A stretch of 64,000 nt of DNA, taken from Gossypium raimondii (taxonomy: Eukaryota > Streptophyta > Magnoliopsida > Malvales > Malvaceae). Numbering within the stretch: the first letter of the stretch is position 1; each line of letters opens with the position of its first letter. Positions 12,917 to 26,051 of this stretch are shown in pieces. Below the pieces are notes generated by a model, which worked only from the letters and a program-made list of their open reading frames with translations, was not told the origin of the DNA and made no database searches. The position numbers and the translations under genes were made by a program. The stretch is taken from positions 7,936,001 to 8,000,000 of the forward strand of contig NC_068567.1 in the NCBI RefSeq assembly GCF_025698545.1, given 5' to 3'.

Positions 12917-14099
12917 TGTACTAATATACCTGGAGTAAACAACCAATGGATGAGCTGAGCTGAGCAAGCAGTTTAGATTGTTGTGCGTGTGTTAGCTTAG
13001 CTGTTTATGGTGGATCATTCATGCTGAGAGTGGAATGTCAAAATGTAGAAGAATAAGCACTTTTAACACATTTCCCCCCCCCTAAACATGATTTAAGCTT
13101 TGTTATATATAGGCCTGGTCAGTCCAAGCATGGGTTAATATGATCCTAAAACCTTGCAAGTCGTATTTGATATTAACAATGCACTGCCACATAACACTGA
13201 TGTCTTATTTTCTAAAATGCATGTATACGACTACAATCCAGGTAGGGGGTACCACCATTTTCATTTTAGTTGCAAACCCAAGTCAATTCACACGGTCAAA
13301 CGTATATAGTCCTAATGTACTTTGATGAATTCTATTATTCTTACATTTTGAAATGAGTTTTTTCAGTATTATCCTTTAAAACAATGGCATGTTTTTTTCT
13401 TTTAAATTAGGTGAATTAGGTCATGACGTGGAGTGTACATGATGGCATTCTTTGTTGCTATATATTTTCATCAAAGAAAAAAAATTGAAAAATCAATAGG
13501 AAATTAAAAGGAGAAAAATATTTGGTAGGGTTAAGAGTGATGATAAATTTGTAACTCTGTTGTACCTTAAAAGGAAAACTTAATAATTGGAAAAAAAAAA
13601 CTTTCATGCTCTTTGTAAACTAAATCCAGAATCTCATTTTAAACCCTAAACCTTCATTTGAAAACCCTACCCCCAAATTGGAATCTTGCAAATTTGATTC
13701 ATATTAAAGAAATTTGTTGCAGATTCAATTAAAGTAATAATTTTGTACCGTTACTAATAAATATTGAAATGCTCTATTCCGATGGTAATTCGAAACAACA
13801 ATGTTTATATGAGTTAACAATAACTAATTATACTCTAATTGAATTTGCAATAAATTGTTGTAATTAAAGTGTGTAAATTATAAACATCAAATTGCTCAAA
13901 ATTTTTGAAGAGTTTATACCCCAAGTTTGATCATGATTTAGCTGTAATTAAGAGTCAAAACAATTGATGGATTCTTTATATGCTCATGAAGCAAGGATCA
14001 ATAGTTTAGCCAACAGTAAACTTGACACTAATTTAGAAAATAATACCTAAATTTATCGCTATTTCCATATTTCCATACTTTTATATAAAATGCTTAAAA
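12917..14099. other. 3' UTR and intergenic DNA, no gene seen
   Basis: Contains a short poly-C run near 13074-13082 and otherwise AT-rich, low-complexity sequence. Confidence 0.5.
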
Positions 14100-14165
14100 A
14101 ACATGCAAACATGCAAACATGCAAACATATTAAGTTCAAACATGCAAACATATTAAGTTCAAAAT
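14100..14165 (+). repeat. short tandem repeat with CATGCAAA unit
   Basis: ACATGCAAA repeats three to four times, then a CATGCAAACATATTAAGTTCAA unit repeats twice. It is a small local array with no further function visible. Confidence 0.8.
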
Positions 14166-14401
14166 TTTACCATTTCAGAACTTTTATATTATCACTAATT
14201 TCAATGTGTATGCATTTAATATTTTAATTAATTTTTTTAAGAATGCATTTAATTAATGTAAATTTTTTAATTTATTATTTGAACATTATTAAAATATATT
14301 GACTTATTTAACCATCTAAATATAACATGAAAAAAATTCAAATCATAATTAAAGCATATATATTATATTAAAAAATTGACATATTTTAGATTAATACTAT
14401 T

Positions 14402-14419
14402 AAAAAATTCAAATCGTAA
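14402..14419 (+). repeat. target-site duplication, 5' copy, of the LINE
   Basis: AAAAAATTCAAATCGTAA immediately precedes the LINE. ATTCAAATCGTAA recurs right after the poly(A) tail at 20161-20173. The leading A run cannot be told from the tail, so the duplication is 13-18 bp. Confidence 0.85.
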
Positions 14420-14503
14420 ATAATAGACGTTTCAACTCCTCTCTGCTCCCAAGAGTGCTTTGCTAAGAAGTCCTAGAGATAGCAGTAAATGCTGCGGCTT
14501 GGG

Positions 14504-15687
14504 ATGGAAGCAAGCGGTGGCGACGACCGAGAGAGGAGGGATGAGATCTCTCTTCTTGCCGAAGAACTAGTTCAATTATCAGTCAAAGGCTCGATGGTGG
14601 TACCAAGTTCCAAACCTACATTGATATGTACGGTTTGGACAGAAAAGCTGTATAACCCAGATAGTTTTAGGGCTCATATGAAAGGTATATGGAAGACAAG
14701 GAAAAAGTTTGAGATCCAGGTGGTGGGATAAAATTTATTTTTAATAATTTTTGAGTTGGAAGAAGATCTGAAATTGATTTGGAGGGGAGACCTTGGCTCT
14801 TTCGTAAAAGTTTAATTTTATTTGACAAACTATGCCAAGCGGTGACGAGGGACCAGATCAAGCTTACTTCATCCCCGTTTTGGATAAAAATTGAATCGTG
14901 CTTCCCAGAGTTCGACAAGAAAGATCTATTGCATGCTATTGGTGGAACGTTTGGTGGGGTTCTCAGATCTGAAGTTAGTGAAGAATTTTGTCGACTCGGA
15001 ATTAATTTGGATGTTTAGAAACCACTTAGAAGAGGTATTTTTGTCTCTACTGATTATGTTAGTAAAGTATGGATCCCTTTTAAGTATGAAAACTTGCCAA
15101 TGTTCTGTTTTGGATGTGGAAGAATGGGGCATGGGATGAGTAGTTGCATCCAGATACCACTTGCAAGGAAAAATAAAATTAGTGAAAATCCTCCTTATTC
15201 GGTGGCCTTAAAAGCAGAATCAAGATTAGTTGGAAAAGAAGGTATGAAATTTAATAGTTTGATGAAGCATAAAGGGTTGCAAAGTTCTTATACTGGAGGG
15301 GAAAGAATGATGTCCAATAATATAAAACGTGCTGAGGAAGGATACACTGAGTTGGAAGGTTCACATGAATGTTTAAGATTAAAGGCAGGGGGAGATGCTA
15401 AAAGAACATGATAGTACTTCGGGGTTAGGGGAAGCTGAGAAGGTGTGGGAGAGTACCTTATCAAGAGGAGAAGGTAAATTGGACAAGAACACAATCTGGT
15501 GCATCAACAATAAAATCTAAAAATTACACGAGGAAGAGGAAGTCCCCAGATGCAGATTTTAAAAGCTATTTTAATGATAGTGTAGACAGAGATGGAATTA
15601 AAAGGCTGAAACAAGATATTTCAGAGGATTATGATAAAGGCCCTTCAGTGATGATGACAAACAACGTTGAGCAACTTGAGGTGTAAG
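14504..15687 (+). pseudogene. LINE ORF1 (nucleic-acid-binding protein), broken
   Basis: The likely start is ATGGAAGCAAGC at 14504. The N-terminal frame EISLLAEELVQLSVKG matches the DUF4283-type beginning of plant L1 ORF1. It is interrupted near 14730, resumes in other frames, and includes a perfect CCHC knuckle at 15106-15147 (C-X2-C-X4-H-X4-C, CFGCGRMGHGMSSC). The basic C-terminal part runs to about 15687, just before ORF2. In L1 elements ORF1 coats the transcript and aids target-primed reverse transcription. At least two frame breaks remove function. Confidence 0.8.
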
Positions 15688-15734
15688 ACTTATTGAGATC
15701 GGCGGCTGCCAATAGACAAGCCGACCGGACACAA

Positions 15735-18700
15735 TAAAAATCATAAGCTGGAATGTTCGTGGATTGGGGAGTCCACGAGCTGGAAGAAGGCTGCGTTATT
15801 CCTAAAGCAGCACAATCCCCAAGTGGTCTTTTTAGTGGAGACCAAAGTTGGTAAACAAAAGATGGAAAGAGTTAGACGAAGTTGTGGTTTTATGAATGGA
15901 ATTGATATTGAAGCTGAAGGCTCAAAAGAAGGATTATGCTTAGTATGGAAATGAGACATGAAAGTTAGTTTACGAAGTTTTCTAAAAATCATATTGATGT
16001 TTTGGTTAAAGAGGAGCAGGTTAAAGAAGAGTGGAGATTCACAGGGTTTTATGGCTCTCCATATGTCCACAACAAGAGCGATTCATGGGATCTATTGATG
16101 AATCTGAGGCAATATAAGAATTATCCATGGTTGGTAAGTGGTGACTTTAATGAGATCATGTATTCTTTTAAGAAATGTGGGGGCGTCCCAAGGGATGAGA
16201 GTAGAATGCATGCATTTCGAGAGGTCCTTGAAAACTGTCAGTTAGAAGACCTGGATTCGGGAGTATGGTTTACATGGGAAAAGGGGAAATTTACCAGAGA
16301 CAAACATTAGAGAAAGACTTGATAGGGGGTGATAAACGATAAATAGAGGCTCCTTTTTTCGGCAGGTAGCGTTAACCATCTCTCACACACAATGTTCGAT
16401 CATTGTCTAATTCTAATTAATACAGATGGCGATAGCATTTATAAGGGCAATTCAAAGTTTAAATTTGAGGCGTGGTGGTTGATGGAAGAGATGTGCGAAA
16501 TAGCAATCAGAGAATCTTGGGAGTCAGGAACAGGTACATTTGACGAGAAACTTGGAAAACTGCAAGCAGATTTATTAGTTTGGGCGAGAACAAGTAAGAA
16601 ATGAAGAGAAGGACTAAAGAAAAGGTTAACGAAGCAGCTTGATATGTTAATGGGAGAAGAAAGGAATGATAACACGTTGGCAAAAATCATTGACACCAAG
16701 ATCCACTTGAATATGGAAATTGATAAAGACGAAATGTATTGGGAACAAAGGGCAATGGCGAATTGGCTTAAAGTAGGGGACAAGAACTCAACCTTTTTTC
16801 ACAGGTTTGCTACATATCGAAGACGTATAAATTCAATATCCAGGTTGGAGAAAATTGAGGGAGGAGAAGCTAATGAAGAGAGTGAGATTAATGAAGTAGC
16901 TTCCACCTATTTTCAGGAGCTCTTTACGACAAAAGGAGATAGGGATTGTTCATATCTTTTATCGGGAATAAAGGAAAATATTTCGACAGATATAAATAAA
17001 GAGCTAATGTCAACTTTTACAGTAGATGATTTGTATGCGGCATTGAAGGGTATATGACCTACAAAAGCTCCAGGACATGACGGTTTCCCAGCTATTTTCT
17101 TTCAGAAATTTTGGCATATTGTAGGTAAGTAAATAACAAATTTTTGCTTGGATATCTTAAATAATGGTGCAAGTTTTGGTTCTTTTAATCATACAGATAT
17201 TGTGTTGATTCCTAAAATCCCAAATCCCACTAGCATTGTTAACTTTAGACCCATTAGTTTATGTTCAGTAATTTATAAAATGGTCGCAAAAATAATTGCA
17301 AACCGATTTCAAGCAGTTATTGGAAGATGTATTGATGCGACTCAAAGTGCGTTTGTTCCAGGAAGGTTAATAACTGACAACGTGCTACTAGCTTATGAGA
17401 TCTTGCATACATTTCAACAGAAGCGCACAAGGAAAAAAGGATATACGGCAGTAAAGATTGATATGAACAAAGCCTATGATAGGGTTAAGTGGGGATATTT
17501 GAAGGAAGTAATGCTACGAATGAGTTTCACATCAGAATGGGTTAGGCTGATTGTGAATTGTGTTTCCACAACATCCTATGCAGTTAATATAAATGGAAGA
17601 AGTGGAAGAATTTTTTCACCGTCTAGAGGCTTGCATCAAGGGGACCCTTTGAGCCCTTTCCTATTTCTGATATGTAGCGAGGGATTATCATCTTTGATGA
17701 GAATGGCTTCAGCAACGGGAATGCTAAAAGGTGCAAAAGCTAGTAAAAGAGGACCAGATATTTCACACTTGCTTTTTGTAGATGATTGTATTTTGTTCGG
17801 GGAAGCATCAGATAGGGGTGCTAGGGTTCTAAAGGATATTTTGAAGGAATATGGAAAGTGTTCTGGGCAATGTGTTAATTTCAATAAGTCTAAAATATTT
17901 TTTAGCACGAATACAGCTGAAGAGAAGAAGGAAGAAGCATCGGCAAAGCTGGGGGTTAGGATCTCAACAAACTTAGAACGTTACTTGGGGCTTCTGAACA
18001 TGGTTGGACGACGTAAGAAGGAATCCTTTAAGCATTTAAAAGAGAAGATCTTAACTAGGATTGATGGGTGGAGTACTAGATTGTTATGCCAATGAGGTAA
18101 AGAAGTCTTTATTAAATCGGTGTTACAGGCCATTCCAACCTATGCTATGTCGTGTTTCTTACTACCAAAGACTCTTTGTAGGGAATTTGAAAACATATTT
18201 GCTAAATTTTGGTGTCAGAAAGCGCATAGTAGAAGAGGTATCCATTGGTGTCAGTGGAAGTATTTATGTCGTCCTAAAGATGAGGGTGGATTGGGTTTTA
18301 GGAATATGGCTCAATTTAATATCTCCCTTCTAGCTAAACAGGGGTGGCGTATTTTGAATAATCCAAATTCTTTAGTAGCACAAGTATTAAAAGCAAAGTA
18401 TTTCCCAAAAGTAGATTTTTTAAATTCACAGTTGGGGAATAACGTTTCGTATACATGGAAAAGTATTTGGGATACTAAGGGTGTTTTAGCTGAGGGATTA
18501 TGTTGGAGGGTGGGTAAAGGTACGAATATTTCGATCAGTCGTGATTATTGGATTCCAGTTTTACCGCGTGATAGATTACCAGTTTTAACTACGAATTTGA
18601 ATGATAGTAAAGTTGCGAAATTAATTGATTCAAGCAGTAGAACATGGAAACATGAGTTGATAGCGTATACCTTTCCGGAGGATGTAGCCGAGATGATTCT

Positions 18701-19810
18701 CAGTATCCCGCTAGCTGAAAGACCACACGAAGATTTCCAAGTCTGGAATGCTGAAGCGTCGGGTGAGTACACAGCACGTAGCGCCTATAAACTATTACAA
18801 AGTACTGCAAATGATCCTAGAGCTTATGCTTTACAAGCCGACTATAAGGACTTTTACAGGAAACTATGGCTACTTGATCTTCCTTAAAAAATAAAAATTA
18901 CAGTTTGGAAGATCTCATAGAATTTCCTAGCTACTCGTGTTAATATGCTACTTAGAAGACTAACGAATACATCAATGTGTCCTCGTTGTGGCTCAGGAAC
19001 TGAATCTATGGAACATCTTTTTCGTGAATGCCCTGTTACAGTATCAGTGTGGAGAGAGTTATCATTTCATAAGTATGTGCAGGAAAATCAGATGGGGTTT
19101 CTACAATGGTTAACTTGGGTTTTTGTACATAGCTCGACATCCCAGCGTCGGATCTTCTGTGTTGCAATATGGGCCATCTGGGGAGATAGAAATAATAGAC
19201 TGCATAACAAAGGGAGTAAATCTGGAAAAGAAATAGGGAGATTTGTTAATAGCTACATATCAGAGCTTGAAGCGGTTGGTAAAAATTATCGACAAACTCC
19301 CATAATTGTTAAAAAATGGGAAAAACCAGTGGATAGGGTTGTCAAAATCAATTTCGATGCAGCATATGAAGTAGGACAAAAAAAAGCGGTTATTGGAGTT
19401 GTGGCCAGAGACAAAGAGGGTTCAGTTCTCTTATCTTGCTCGGAGGTTCATCAAAGGGTTTCCTCAGCCTTTGGAGCGGAAGCAATCGCATGTCGGAAAG
19501 CTCTCCAGATCGGCGTTCACTTGCAGTGGGAAAGAGTTATTATTGAAGGAGATTCTTTATCAATATTAAAGAAATGCAAAAGAAAAACCCAGATAAATCA
19601 TTGGTTAGTGCGTATATTCATGATATCCATCAGCTCTTGGTATATTTTAAGGAATGTAAGTTCGAGCATATCCCAAGATCAAGAAACAGTCTCGCGCATA
19701 CCTTAGCAACTGAAGCGTTTAAGAGCAATAGAGGAGATTACCTGGTCGGACGAGTCCCTGGAGTTGCAGAATTTCAAGCAAAAAATGAAAGGGTGAGAGA
19801 ACCAGATTGA
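15735..19810 (+). pseudogene. LINE ORF2 (endonuclease, reverse transcriptase, RNase H), broken
   Basis: Order along the DNA: the apurinic-type endonuclease starts with IISWNVRGLGSP near 15738 and has SGDFNE at about 16138. The RT follows, with FRPISLCSVIYKM near 17243, the GLHQGDPLSPFLF block near 17630, and the catalytic region LLFVDDCILFGE near 17770. The usual FADD is FVDD here, with both Asp kept. The thumb is followed by the zf-RVT cysteine cluster MCPRCGSGTESMEHLFRECP near 18975. The RNase H domain begins KINFDAAYE near 19345. In-frame stops or shifts occur near 15952, 16306, 17056, 17130, 18093 and 18887, and a shift lies near 19600. Several stops replace Gly or Trp codons. Not functional. 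Confidence 0.9.
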
Positions 19811-20160
19811 AGCAGGAAAAGGGAGAAATGGAGGGAAGGAATCAGGGAAGGGCAGATATCTAAGTGATTAAACTAAGCTCTCGGGTGATTCAAAACGTTT
19901 TGAAGAAGAAAAGAAATTGAAGAGACAAGATGTTTATCTGCTTTTGAGACTGATTGGGCAGGTGAATCGGCAACATTAATTGCTGCAGATATTGTTTCCT
20001 TTTTTCATTTTCTAGGTGATTAGGTTTCCTTTTATTGTGTTATTGCTTTTCCTTCTGTTGGGCCTAGTCTGTTTACTGGGCTTGTTCTATTTATTTTTCT
20101 AGAACTATTATTATTAGTTTAAATAAAGCCCAATCTGAGATTTATTTCAAAAAAAAAAAA

Positions 20161-20173
20161 ATTCAAATCGTAA
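20161..20173 (+). repeat. target-site duplication, 3' copy, of the LINE
   Basis: ATTCAAATCGTAA directly after the poly(A) tail, identical to the sequence before the element. Confidence 0.85.
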
Positions 20174-20416
20174 TCAAAGCACTTGTACCATAGTTAATGC
20201 ATAATATAATTTTACTTCATGTAATTAATACAAAATAATATTATTCAAAAATAGTAACTAATAAACATAATTAATATATAAAATTATTTTGATAATTTAA
20301 ATATAATGTTAATAAAAAATTCTTAATCATCATTAAAGCTTTTGTACAAACTATAAAAATAATATATTATAAATTAAACTCTTCACTTTTGAATTTTTAT
20401 CTTTTTCTTTTCGTAA

Positions 20417-21790
20417 TCGGGGTGAAGCTAGAAAATTATTTTAGGGGCGAAATTAAATTTTATTTTTAATAGTCTATATCTTTATAATTGTTAAAGGCTT
20501 AGATCAAAATTTTATCATTTTTAGGGGGCTAAAGTGTAATTTTACCTTTACTAATTTAAATTTTTTAAATTTTTAAAGAGCCTAAATGAATAATTTTCTA
20601 TTTTAGGGAGGCTCGGGCCCCTGCCAGTCCCCGCCACCGTTGGTAATGTTTTGTAGATAATATTTTATTATATAAATATATTATTTATAAAATTGTATAT
20701 ATGAAATATAAATTTAATTATTATATAAATAATTAGAATTTTCTATTTAAAACTCAAGTTATATAATTTTTCCTTTTTACTTTTTGGTTTATGAAAATAT
20801 AATAAATTAAATATAAAATTTATTTTATTTATTATTATATAAATAGAATTAAAATTCTTATTTATAAGTATGCTAAATCTTCTTGTAAAATAATTTATTT
20901 AACTAAATATTTTAGTATATTTAAAATTTTTATTTATAAATGTGATATATCTTATAAATAATAAAACATTTAAAATGATAAATCTAATAATATAATAAAC
21001 CATAAAGATTATATTATCAATTCAAAAAATTTCAAACTCGTGTTTTTATATTATAGATATATGAATTTTTGACATAAAATATATTTCTCACCCATATCGA
21101 GTTGTATGTGTCTATCTATATATATACATACACTATTATTTAAAATTTTGACTAAGTTGGTGTCATACTCAACTAAATTCTAATTCACTCGTGAAATTAT
21201 CAAAACCCAATATTTTTATAAAGCAAAGTTATAATTTTGAGGATATTTTTGTCTTTTACATACAATTTTAAAAATACATGCACATGATAAGATTTGAATT
21301 TGAGACTTCAAAATCTTCTTTCTCTCAACTTTATCATTTTAACCAAAACTACATTTAGATTTCACATCAATTTTTATAGATTTGTTACATAAAATTTTTC
21401 AGTCAAAATGTGGTCAATTTTTATGTGAGTGTGCCATAATGTATAATACTTATATTAATATCTTGACTGAGTTGTATCATGAATTAATTGAGCACTAGCT
21501 TAGTTTGAAAATTATTAAAATATAATTAATTTTACAAAGTAAAAAAAAAATATAAATACAAGTAGCCCCGTCCCCCCTAAAAATTTTCTATTTGGGCCCT
21601 TTAAAATTTTTAAAATTTTAAATTAGTAAAGGTGAATTGCGCTTTGCCACCTAAAAATGATAAAAATTAGATTTAATCCTTTAAAAATTCTAAAGATGTA
21701 GGGTATTGAAATGGTGAAATTGCATTTTTACTATCGTAAAAATTACAATTTAATTTCGGCCCCTAAAAATTTTTTACGACTTTGCCCCTA
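20417..21790. repeat. inverted pair of a roughly 200-bp repeat
   Basis: The segment at about 20430-20630 (GGGGCGAAATTAAATTTTA, TTTATCATTTTTAGGGGGCT, TTTACCTTTACTAATTTAAA, GGGAGGCTCGGGCCC) reappears in reverse complement at about 21558-21780. The right copy contains GTAGCCCCGTCCCCCCTAAA, AAATTAGTAAAGGTGAATT and TTAATTTCGGCCCCTAAAAA. The arms enclose about 930 bp of AT-rich DNA without ORFs. It could be a fold-back element or two independent insertions of a common repeat. Confidence 0.65.
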
Positions 21791-22439
21791 AATACAAGAT
21801 TTTTAAATTTTTTTTAAATAATACTATAATAGGATTCAAACTTGAGACACATAAATTTCAATTTTTAATTTAACCATTTCAACTAAGGTCACACTTTTTT
21901 TTAAATAATTTTTTATAAATAAATTTTTTGTATAGGGTTTTTTCACTCAAATCATGGGTGTGTCATAGAACTAGTACTATATTTCAGATTTTAATTGAGA
22001 TGATGTTTCCCATCAATCAACTACAACTCAGTTGTGAAGTTACCAAAAGTCCCTACGTTTATAAAGTAATAAATATTATTTTAAAGGTAATTTTATCTTT
22101 TCATATAAAATCTAGAAAAATACTTGTGCATGATTAGATTCAAATCCAAAATTATGGTTTTAGTGTCTTAACTTTATCATTTTAACCAAAATCATATTTA
22201 ATTGTAATATCAATTTTAAAAAATAAATTGTTATGTATTCAAATTTGCAAACCATCTAACTTTTAATATCCAAATTTGAATCAAAATTAAATATATCATT
22301 ATCTGTCGAATATCCGTATTCATTATTCTGATAAAATACTCGAATATCCGACTCTGTGTTGATTACAATATAGATAAATTTTTGCTTCCTTACGATTTGA
22401 ACACATGGCTTTTCATAATTAAAACTATGCTTTAACCAT
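21791..22439. other. AT-rich intergenic DNA, no gene seen
   Basis: Only low-complexity sequence. The short ORF near 21928-22137 has no recognisable domain. Confidence 0.5.
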
Positions 22440-23800
22440 TGAAGCTAATCCTTAACTTTAATTAAAATTTACACAAACTAATAAATAATGTATAGATATC
22501 AATAAAATAATTTCTAAAATTAAATAGAATACTTAATAATAAAATTAAATATAATAATTAATTACATATTTAAATATATTTTAAAAATTATCAAAAAATA
22601 TATCCCATTTAACATTTTATTCCCTTAAATCTCATGTAGCTTATCTTAAATATTATTCTTTTGTATTCGTAAACCTAACTAAAAATAAGATGAAGTCATC
22701 AAAATTTCTAGATTTGTGATAATCCTTTTTATTATTTGATCAATTAAATTAGTTAATTTTTAAACAGAAAACTAATTAATATTTATATAATTAAAATAAA
22801 TATTATATAATGAATTTATTTTGTAATAGTACATATTATATTATATAAAATAATATACATACATGTTTAAGGACATATAATATACTAATTGTTATATAAC
22901 TAAATTATGAATGTAAAATAATTGTTATAACATTATGATATTACAATGCGCATTCTTCTATTAACAATATGCAATCTCAACTTTAAATATGTAACTCATC
23001 ATATATAGGCTAGATTGATCTGTTACATCAACTAGACTCACTCTAACGATTTTTTTTTACTAGCCAATCCTAATTTCAAATAAATCACTCTTCCTCATTT
23101 GTTTTTCTTTTCTTACCTTTTATTAGTAAAGGGAATCCTCGAGAAAGCTTTTTTACCAATCTGGTAGAATCTGACATATGACGAAGTTATTTCCAGCCAA
23201 CATGCCAAATGGAGTTTGATATGTAACACTACACAATTATGTTATTATAATATACATAACTAATATACCTTAATTATATAATACTAATCGTATATATTAT
23301 AGTATAGCATAAAATTAGTTACATATTTCAGGTTTAAGTTGCATATCATTAATAGAAAAATGCACATTGTAATATCATAATGTTATAATAATAATTATTA
23401 TACATTCACAATTTAATTATATAACAATTGATATATATGTCCTTAAAAGTGTATGTATACCATTTTATAATATACTATGTACTAAATATAATTATGTCAT
23501 ATTAAAAAATTATATTATAATATTTATTTTGATTATATAAATATTAGTTAATTTTATTTAAAATAATTTAACTAATTGAGTTTAGAAATTTTGATGGTTT
23601 CTTCTCATTGTTCATTAGGTTTACGAATACAAAAGAATAAGATGTTAAATAAGATATATTTTTTGATAAATTTTAAGCATATTTACATTTATTATAATTA
23701 TTATTAATTAAAATATTTAATTTTAGAACATATTTTTATTGATATTTATATGTTGTTTATTAGTTTGTGTAAACTTTAATTAAAGTTGAAGATTAGTCTT
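22440..23800. repeat. large imperfect inverted repeat (arms about 480-560 bp)
   Basis: The left arm, about 22440-22999, pairs with the right arm, about 23317-23800, across a spacer of about 320 bp. Matching blocks include CTTTAATTAAAATTTACACA with its inverse at the outer ends, TTTTGTATTCGTAAACCTAA with its inverse in the middle (near 22660 and 23618), and CAATGCGCATTCTTCTATTA with its inverse at the inner ends. Arms differ by scattered substitutions and small indels. No ORF is present. The structure could fold into a long hairpin, as fold-back elements or inverted-repeat siRNA loci do. Confidence 0.75.
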
Positions 23801-26051
23801 GATAGTACAATATCTAAAATTACCTATAGTCCCTCCCTAACCCATAAATAGGAGGATAATACTCTTCAGCGCACTTAAACCTACGACCTCTTACATTTGA
23901 CAACAATTTCCATGCCAATCGGCAACTAAAGTTAAAAGTAATAGGTTTGAACTTTATTGGAAGCATCATAGAAAATTAAAAGTGGTATTTACAAATCACA
24001 TGAAATTAAAACAATTAAGAATAATTATTTTTGTTCCAACCCACTGTTACTACTGTTAATTGTGGTTTTGTTCCAATTCATTACTATTAGAATTAATTGT
24101 GATTTTTGAGGTTTATTACCAACGTTAGAGTGACCATAACTATAAAAAAAAGAGAATTGATCGATATTTTAAAATTATTAATTTGTCTTCAAATATTTAT
24201 GCTCACTGTAATGCTAATAAATATTAAACCAACTAAGGTTTATCTAGGCATACTATATATAAAATGAATTTCATTCGCATTTATAAGTTATTAAATTTTT
24301 TTATGTTTGAGGTTATTTGAGAATAGTTAAATTTTATATTACGCTTAAATTTTTATTTAATCTTTGCATTTTAATTTTTAACATAATTTGATACTTCAAT
24401 TTTATATTGCCATTGGTTAGTCTATATATTTTATTTTAATAAAAATATTGACATAATTTTTTTAAAATTATTAACATCATTAAAATTTTATTTTAATGTC
24501 ATATTTTTGTTACATGGCTAACAATTGTATTTTTTAAACTTTAAAATGTTATTTAATTGAATAATTTTAACAATGTTAAAAATTAAATTTGAATTTTAAA
24601 ATTTAAAAGTGGAGAGGTTAAACTTTTAAAAATAAAAGTATAAAGACTAAATTTCAAATATATGCCACTTATTTTAACTTTCAAATTTTTAATCTATAAA
24701 TATAGTCAATATTTTAATAATTAAATTAGTAGTTAAATTGGTCAGATAATAATAATTAAATAAATGATTAAAACCTCATAAAAAAATGATTCAAAAATTG
24801 GTTATCTGAACTGTTATTCAAAAATTGGTTCAATTCTTATGCACGAATTGATTCTCATTCTAACCGACGTGGGGAGTATACTGGTTTACCTTTATGAGCA
24901 AAGTGATATTGACCTTTGGGATGGTAAAGTGAACACGTGTGGTTGTAGAGAAAGAGTAAAGATAAGTGGGCTTTTGTGGGCCTGTTAGATAGGTCCGATG
25001 AAATGAGGGTGCATAAGGGGAGAGGTGTCGGGTCATGCAAGGCTTAAAACATACCATTATAATAATTAGCGGGAAGAAGGGGAAGATGCACCAACCTACC
25101 CTAGCTAATAGCCTAATGGAGATGTTTTTGCACTAACGTAACTTTGAACCAATCATTACATTGGTAGATTTTGATGATACAACTTGAACCGAAATTTATT
25201 TTTGAGTATGATTAAGGCGTACGCATTGTTACATCGTTGTACCACTAACCCCATCTTTTAAGGATATATCACCATCGTATTGTAGTTTAGTCACCCTCCA
25301 ACACCCTGTCCCATTTAAATTTGACATTAAAGAATTATGTACCAATAACAGCATGTAATTGTATATTAACAAACTGAGTAATAAATTGAAAAAGATTTTC
25401 ACATTAACGGAGAATTATAGAATGAATCTGTTGCGGTGCATGATGATGTCAAAGCATTTTGGGTGATGCGTAATTAATGGAACAACATTTCCCATCAAAC
25501 CTACTCATTATCTTTCCCATTCTGGATAAAATTTTCAACCATTAGTTAATTAAATTTCGAGTTTTATCCATAGTTTCATTTAATAGATGATCTGTAAGTA
25601 CCATTTTTAATGTGAATCTCAATTATTCGAGTAAATTTACTTGGGTCTGAAAGTCCTACACCTGGCCACCCAAGACGGTTTTTCATCCCACATCTGTCAA
25701 ATATTGTCGACATATAGAGTGCAGGCAGGATATAATGTAATGTAATGAAATAAAATGAAATGCTGTTTTGGTTTGGTTTTGTTTTTTTTGGTTGCGCAGC
25801 CATTAAAAATTGCTGGGTGGGCAGTCAGACGATGAGATGTTGACAGTCCTCCCACGGGTTTCGCATATTGCTAATGGAAACACAAGAGATAAGCTTCAAT
25901 ATCTGTTAGCGTTTTACATAACTTGTACGAGCAGTCTACCTTTTCTTTCTTGCATTTCCAGTTACAGGGGCACCTGATTTTCTTCATAATCAAGTCAATA
26001 TCAAGCAATGCAAGACTATTGAAGTCAAGTGGAGAAATTTGATTACCCCCT
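23801..26051. other. intergenic DNA and promoter region of the CHUP1-like gene
   Basis: AT-rich to about 24850, then more balanced. ORFs on the minus strand near 24855-25057, 25576-25803 and 25871-26161 show no domain. The last overlaps the 5' end of the real gene on the other strand and is a shadow. Confidence 0.5.

Larger units (their letters stand above)
14420..20160 (+). mobile_element. full-length plant L1-type LINE, inactivated
   Basis: 5.74 kb element bounded by a 13-18 bp target-site duplication and ending in A12. It has a 5' UTR of about 80 bp, then ORF1 (DUF4283-like plus CCHC knuckle), then ORF2 with endonuclease, reverse transcriptase, zf-RVT and RNase H regions in order. A C-terminal RNase H domain is usual for many plant L1 elements. 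Both ORFs are broken by stops and frameshifts. The intact duplication and full length suggest moderate age with decay after insertion. Confidence 0.92.

Noticed and set aside
17636-17908. Minus-strand ORF over the LINE RT
   Set aside because: Antisense shadow of the reverse transcriptase frame, with no domain of its own.
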